This document shows, piece by piece, positions 57,720 to 64,000 of a stretch of 64,000 nt of DNA. Origin of the DNA: Spisula solida (lineage: Eukaryota; Mollusca; Bivalvia; Venerida; Mactridae). Within the stretch, counting starts at the first letter, position 1. Each line of letters opens with the position of its first letter. The position numbers were made by a program, and so were the translations under genes. The notes beneath the pieces are model-generated. The model had not been told where the DNA came from and searched no databases. It saw nothing but the letters and a program-made list of their open reading frames with translations. The stretch covers positions 19,282,533-19,346,532 of the forward strand of contig OX365960.1 of assembly GCA_947247005.1 (NCBI GenBank), written 5' to 3'.

Positions 57720-60700
57720 AATGTTAGATTCTATTTATCACATAACCTTAGAAAACGCTTATTATTGTTCAAAATGATAATGTACGCTGTATATGTTTCA
57801 GTCAAAATTCAGCGGTACAACGAGCGCGACGTCATGGCGACGTTGATATTATCCTGACGTCATTGACGGATCAATGCATGATTTGGCTAACGTCACGTCA
57901 AGCTAATTTAAATATTTATTGCACAGTCTGGGAGTGCCGAACGATATTTACGTCACGGCTTTACTACACTCCTGGACCGCAGGTCATGTGATAAATAAGC
58001 AAGTTTACCCCAATAGACCCCTTTTGTCGACAAATTCAGCTCCGACTTTAGATACCGGCCTCGTAGGTTTGTCACCGTGATGAAATAAATTTGATCTAAC
58101 AATACGCGCATGCTACATATACGGAAGATAGGTGGTGTATAAGGTTTTCACTATCCCACGATGGGAGAGTTACCTCCCTTCGAGATACTCTCTAAAACAC
58201 ATTGGTCCTTTCATTTGGAATACTCTGATTTTATCGGCGCTTTGTTATAATGATAATCTCTTAAAGCGCATTGGTCTTTTATTAGGACAACTTGGATTTT
58301 ATCGTTGTGCTTTGATCACTGAGTGTTTTGTGTGTGGTGAAAATGGAGATATTTGAAAGAGTACTGCCGTGCGAAAATTCACAAAACTACGATAAAACCC
58401 GAGGAACCTAAATATTCGAAATTCACTTGAACTAATGAGGCACTGTTTGTCTTCCGTTTATGTGTATATGAACTGAATACACATTAATTTGGATGTTTTT
58501 TGCTTTTTAAACAAAATAACTACCCCTTTGAATAATACTATGTATCAATGCTTATTAAAACAGTATATATGAAACTTTCGTCTTGAAAACCATTGAACAA
58601 AAAGTCTCTATCGAGATACTAGTATGCTTCAATTTCCCTGGGTGGAATTATTTTAGCATTATATTTATGTGTTAGGTTATAACTCAGAGCCCAAATATGC
58701 CTTTCTCTGTGTATATTTACTTAACTGTAACTATCTTTGACATCAAACTTTTGTTTTTGATATTCAAGGAAAACACATACATGTACTAGGTAAACACTGT
58801 GCCTTAGTTTTGCATTTATCCAAATTTTGCATTCGCTGTATGTCGCTCCGTCCTTCATTAAGCACGACGATCAGTCATTTATAGTCAGAAACCTCTGAGG
58901 CAAATGACAGAATTGATGGAAACTGTTTCCATAAATTGTAATTCATATTTATATATCTCTCTTAAATAGATTATCGTACTCTACGATGATTGGTTGCTTG
59001 GACAATCTTTTTTGTAAACATGTTTTCATTGGCCCAAACCACAACATAATGTTTAACGCTATTCTTAAGCCTATATTAACCGTTGGCTCTGCATCAAACT
59101 AACACGGCAGACCCGGATTTTATTACATGGGTTGGCAGGTTCTGGCTTAACCTTAGTAACAGTCATGTCTTCCACATGTCAAAAAGTTGTCAGTTGCTTG
59201 CAGAAGAACAAGTTAGTACTGGTAGACATTCCAGGTAAACTGGTTAGGTCACCTAGCCACCGTATCTGAATGAAACGGTGAACAGTATTCAAAGGCACTT
59301 AGCCAGATTGAAATATTCAACAAACTACAAGTTAAATGTCAAAATGTGGCTGAACGGCTGAATTGCTGAAAGCGGCCCTCGAAGCCTGGTAACTTAACGT
59401 TTAACATAGCATGAAGAGTTCAATGATGACCTCCTAATCCAATTGAGACCTCTTTCTGGTGAACAAAATCGTATAAATTTGTTTTCAAATTTAACATACA
59501 TAGTATTATTACACAATTATGCAATATGCATACATCTTCATACATTTTTGTATTTTAGCGGAAAGGAAATCGAAATAAGGTTTTTTCCTACCTCAGCACA
59601 TAGTATCAGATTTACTCTACAATTTTACACCGTGGAGTATTGCTTTTTGTATAGTAAATTTATTATTTATTTTTCTCTCAGTGGTGTTGTTTCCTATTCT
59701 ATTTTTATTTGATCGTCAAGTACATAATTATAGTAAAGTAAAGAAATTATAAATTCATGCAGTCTACTTAGCTCGGCTATGAAGCACTTTATTTAGATTC
59801 ATAATTATGCATGTATCCTTGAAAAAGTATTACATATACAAATATATGTATGCTAAAGATGCTGTAAATATGTACGTGCATATAGTGATTAGAGCGTCCG
59901 TCGCATGAACTTGGAAGTTACTATTCACCAGGCCATGACATACCAAAGACGTTGACATGACTAGAATAACTTATTCCTTTGTCGAACCGATAGGTAGTTC
60001 TATTACCGGATGGTCCACTGTCAGGATCATGTGAATAGGGTACTAGTATATCATTTAAGTCATTAAAATACTGACGGTAAATACCGGTATTCAATTAATT
60101 ACGCTGCTAATTCTAATAAAAATATCCTACCCAAATTATAGGCAATAAACAAACAAAAAAAAAAGATAAAATCGAAAATTATTTAAGAAATAATGAATAC
60201 GTAGCTGTGCTTTGTTGCGAAATAAAATGTAGGCACGTGTTTGTATGCGTAGTAATTAAATCACGACTGTGTAAATGAACTCGACAAACCATGTGTCGTA
60301 CGAGTATAGTTTTAAAATATTTCATAAATTATTGTTGTGGTCTTAAGATAACTCCTTTAAATCATGGGTACCTTTGGTATATAGCGCTATCATACGACGT
60401 CTTATGATGACGTCATCGTTACCTATTTCATTACTATTCATACGCTGTGTGCTTAATAACCGCTTTACCTGTCCCCTAAGATAGAAAGTAGTTCCTGTCA
60501 TACCAGAAACCGCGCTTTATGAAATGCATACTGCATGCTATAATTATGCATTGTATTTATAAGATATGAACTGCATGAAATGCGCGCTATGAATGTGATT
60601 TTTACAAAAAAAGACGTGGCTTAGTTGCCTGTCCTTGATACGTCTTTAGCTTTGTGTTTGGCTTTTTCTTTCATATGATGATGCTTTCTGTATTAATCAT

Positions 60701-60847
60701 TTTGCATGGTTGCGTAAGATCAGAGAAAAAGAAATAACCATGTGATTTGGAAAAGTCTCCAAATGATTAGCATACGGAGACGTTGATCCCTACTGAATAA
60801 ATGAAGTTCCGTGACTTATAAGCATTGTTAAAAAATAATCAAATGTA
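57720..60847. other. No gene seen; SINE fragment and one dispersed repeat
   Basis: Probably intron 3 of the SOGA/MTCL gene. A degenerate SINE (TAGTGATTAGAGCGTCCG near 59885, then ACATACCAAAGACG) and the left half of the repeat seen at 44424 (60187-60270) are present. The ORFs at 58132 and 59443 have no recognisable features. Confidence 0.4.
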
Positions 60848-61290
60848 GATGGCATCTCTTGTCTTCCGTACTTATGTGTCTACATCATCGTGACATTCCT
60901 TGAAGTGATAGCAATCTTTGATTGATGGCATCTCTTGTCTTCCGTACTTATGTGTCTTCATCATCGTGACATTCCTTGAAGAGATAGCAATCTGTGATTG
61001 ATGTTATGACTTGTCTTCATTTATGTTTTTCGACCCATTCTTAAAACAGAATTAATCGAATTTTTGTTGGCATCTATTGTCTTCCGTACTTATGTATCGT
61101 GTGACTTTCTTCGAACAGAAATAATCGAATACACAAGACATCTCTTGTTTTCCGTACTTATGACTCAATTAAACAGAATTAAAATATTTAAATGGCATCA
61201 CTTGTCTTCCGTATGTGTGCATTATAATTACCTTGTGCAACAGAAATAATCGAACGTTGATGGCACTTAGTGTCATCCGTACTTATATAA
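60848..61290 (+). repeat. Tandem repeat of about 70-76 bp, about 6 units, decaying rightwards
   Basis: ATGGCATCTCTTGTCTTCCG recurs at 60850 and 60926 with TACTTATGTGTCT and CATCGTGACATTCCTTGAAG. Later units near 61061, 61139, 61193 and 61260 keep TCTTCCGTA and AACAGAAATAATCGAA but diverge. Non-coding. Confidence 0.85.
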
Positions 61291-61909
61291 TCTACCTGTA
61301 CTAGCGTACATCAAATTTATCTTTTGCTACATTCACTAGATAGGTAAATTATACATCTACACAGACACGAGGCTTATCAGTTGTTATCTGTACCACGTGT
61401 GCTGATCACGGAAGATGATAAACATATCTAATTCTTAAGATACGGGCACTGGCACGAGCATTGTACACACATAGTATCCGTTGGTGTGGCATTTCGTAGA
61501 TTCGAAAGGTTCAAAAATATTTTAGGCCTAAAATGCTTATTTCCGGTAACATCCCAAAATACGAAAAGTATAAAAAAAATAGCGATTTAATACACTGATG
61601 CTATAATATTTATACTGCGAATGTTTGTTTATGGTAGGTCAACATCCAACTAAATTTGCTTTGGCAAGATGGACTCGACCAGGATTCAAATTCTCGACGA
61701 TTACTATTTTTTTTAGTAAACAATGGCTATGACCTAATTGCCCACTTTTATGACAAAACATACGCTTTTAAGTTTCTGAATATGAACGATTTTGTATATC
61801 TTTGTTTTCAAAGTAGGATATACACACATTCTGCTATACTGCATGGTTGCATGGGTATTTGTTTTATCCATATGCATGGTACATTTATTTTTTATCAATT
61901 TTCTCTTTA

Positions 61910-62660
61910 TAAGTCGGTTTACCTAGTAATGTCACCTAGCAGCGAGGACCAAATGGCTATTTATAGATCTGTCGTCTAGCAGCGAGGACCAAATTGCTAT
62001 TTATAGATCTGTCGCCTAGCAGCGAGGACCAAATTGCTATTTATAGATAGGTTTACCTAGTAACGTCATCTAGCGGTGTGGACTAAATTGCTTTTAATTA
62101 CCAAGTAATGTCACCAGGCAGCGAGTACCAAAGTGCTATTTATAGATCGGTTTACCCAGTAATGTCACCTAGCAGCGAGTACCAAAGTGCTATTTATAAT
62201 TCGGTTGACCTGATAATGTAATCTTTCGTCGTCGAAGACCAAATTGCTATTTATAGATCGGTTTACTTAGTAATGTCACCTAGCAGCAAGGATCAAATTG
62301 CTATTTATAGTACAGTTTACTAGTGCATTGTAATGTCATCTAGCGTCGAAGACCAAATTGCTATTTATTGTTCGGTTTACATAGTAATGCCATCTAGCGA
62401 TGTGGACCAGATTGCTATTTATAGTTCGGTTGACCTAGTAATGTCATCTATCGTCGCCGCGAAGACCAAAGTGCTATTTATAGATCGGTTTACCTAGCAA
62501 TGACATCTAGTGGAGAGGAAATTGCCATTTTTAGCGCGGTTTACATATGCATGACAATGCCACTTAGCGACAAGGACAAACTTTCTATTTATAGTTCGGT
62601 TCATATAGAAATGCTATCTAGCGGCGAGGACTAAATTGTTATTTAATTATAGATAGGTCA
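61910..62660 (+). repeat. Array of about 13 units (38-60 bp) with CTAGCAGCGAGGACCAAATT
   Basis: Units contain GTAATGTCACCTAGC, GCGAGGACCAAATTG, CTATTTATAGATCGG and GTTTACC. The first units are shorter (38 bp, lacking the GTTTACC part). Copies vary by substitution and small indels. The ORF at 61656-61979 ends inside the array and is not supported. Confidence 0.88.
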
Positions 62661-64000
62661 ATCCAGAATTAACAATTCACATCCGTAGTGGAACCGAATA
62701 CGGTACGATGTTTTAAAATAACAAAATAAGTCGACTTTGTCATTTGAATAATAAAAACTGTTTAACACAACCGCCTGTTTTAAACAACTATGGCATTGGC
62801 TGGTTTAGACATGTTAGGATGTTCACACTACGAGGATTGTCCGGAAAGTTTTGAGACTGTGTTTATATGTCACAAAGTATCATACACAATTCAATAACTA
62901 GCATACATATGTGAATATAAACTTTTCATGAGTCTTCTATTAGAAACTTTAATTTTGTTAGATTATATACTCCATATTTGATTGATTTGTACGCTAGTAA
63001 AATGTCAAATGTATACCGTCGGTGGTTTGATTTATATGAATGCACTCTCAAAACTTTCCGGACATCCCTTGTGACACATGTTATCTAAGTAATTAGTGAT
63101 TTTGTTACAACGACACAATTTTTGTTTATTTTATGTAATATTGATGTTGTGCTGATCTCTACCCTACTGTTTGATAATTATGTATTTCTTACAATTCTTG
63201 CATGTTTGCCGCTGCCGTGTTTTCCGTATGCTGCTGTTTGGAAATATTTGCTTTTTCAAAAAACGAGGGTAGAGCAGTACCAAAAGAACTCAAATTACGA
63301 AAAATATTGTGCTTGGTGTTATTAATTTATTTGGCTTCATTCTATTTTTCGCTGTGCATGGTTTACGTACGATTTTGGTTTGAATTAACATTTGTGGTGA
63401 CATATTTGAAATTCGAGTGTTTTTGTGACCAATCTGAGTTTTGAGTTCTTCTCCAAAACAAATTGTGTTTCTTTACAACGAATGTAATGATTTTAAAGAG
63501 TTTAACTAACAGTGTTTTAAAAAACTGTTTTTGGTAACAACGAATGCTTCAAGACTAAACAAAAACATACCAATTTGATTGGTTAATATTTTTAGGTCGG
63601 TATTTTTTACATTTTCTTAGACACTTTTAAACTGTTAGATGTTTACTTTCTTCATTTTTGTAATTTTAATTAGAAGTACTGCTCTTTGTCTCGTTGCAGC
63701 TAAACTGTGCCGAATTCCTTGCCTTGCATCGTGAAACCATTTGATCATGTGACCATGTCTTGGAAATCATCATCCGGAAGTACGTCATTATGCGCGCGCA
63801 CATGTAGAGAAAAGATGGAGACGAGAGTGAAATACAGTCATCATTTGAGCGTTCGATACCCTTTTGAGAGAAAGAGAGAGACGTCCATGACATTTTCACC
63901 TGGATTATGTTTGATTGCGTGTTGTGTGCAATTTGTTTTCATTTTTGTTCAAAGTGTATTCTTTATGTCAAAAAAAGCTCAATTATTATTTTAAATAGAA
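62661..64000. other. No supported gene at the right end
   Basis: AT-rich DNA. Two matching segments, GTCCGGAAAGTTTTGAGA (62839) and TCTCAAAACTTTCCGGAC (63045), are reverse complements and bound a possible element of about 220 bp. An acceptor-like TCGTTGCAG before 63700 opens a frame that stops after 14 codons, so I do not call an exon. The ORFs at 63122, 63202 and 63707 show no domains. Confidence 0.45.

Noticed and set aside
61656..61979. 107-codon ORF
   Set aside because: Hydrophobic, Phe/Tyr-rich product of AT-rich DNA that ends inside a tandem array; no domain recognised.
63700..63744. Possible next exon of the SOGA/MTCL gene after TCGTTGCAG
   Set aside because: The phase-0 frame stops after 14 codons and the peptide does not resemble the coiled coil expected next.

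Overview
The window is eukaryotic, AT-rich and intron-rich, with dense MITEs, tRNA-derived SINEs, foldback elements and satellite-like arrays. Two repeat types near the left end look typical of bivalve molluscs: a repeat with a CCCGC-rich tract and a (GGAC)n/(TGAC)n repeat closed by a CCCCT..AGGGG hairpin. Together with a SOGA/MTCL-type gene this suggests a mollusc, probably a bivalve. The species assignment is inference. Nothing prokaryotic, viral or CRISPR-like was seen.

0-25 kb: two paralogous genes on the + strand, built from short exons, were assembled by hand from splice sites and reading phase. Gene 1 (4423-8906) has six exons and 174 residues; gene 2 (18965-23560) has five exons and 149 residues. 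Every junction keeps frame and both end in a stop. Each encodes a near-identical 24-residue signal peptide, an acidic helical propiece, an acidic Cys-rich segment with paired CxxxC-type motifs, and a roughly 35-residue Arg/Trp-rich strongly cationic C-terminus after a Lys-Lys. This is the layout of a secreted antimicrobial-peptide-like precursor. I do not recognise the family, and it is the best candidate here for something undescribed. The 5'UTRs and upstream flanks are shared between the two, so a local duplication made the pair. Gene 1 has an extra Cys-hairpin exon whose acceptor lies 18 bp from a MITE. Between the genes are a foldback element and a 1.86-kb array of 39/42-bp repeats.

25-35 kb: no confident gene. 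It holds a TTAA-flanked MITE, a tandem repeat whose units look like 24-nt microexons (29.4-29.9 kb), a foldback element with exact 9-bp target duplications typical of Mutator-like elements (31.6 kb), and SINEs.

35.4-56.7 kb: the 5' part of a SOGA/MTCL-family gene. A giant first coding exon (1485 codons) carries a small Cys motif, a long disordered Lys/Ser-rich region with about 21 tandem 16-residue KSPIK repeats, and the start of the coiled coil. Two further in-phase exons follow at 43756 and 56638, and the gene runs on without a terminal exon that I could find. Its introns hold a PIF/Harbinger-like element, several MITEs, and a non-autonomous LTR element with two apparently identical 693-bp repeats (45.8-49.5 kb).

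56.7-64 kb: intron or intergenic DNA with a long perfect hairpin (57.6 kb), SINE fragments and two tandem arrays (60.8 and 61.9 kb).
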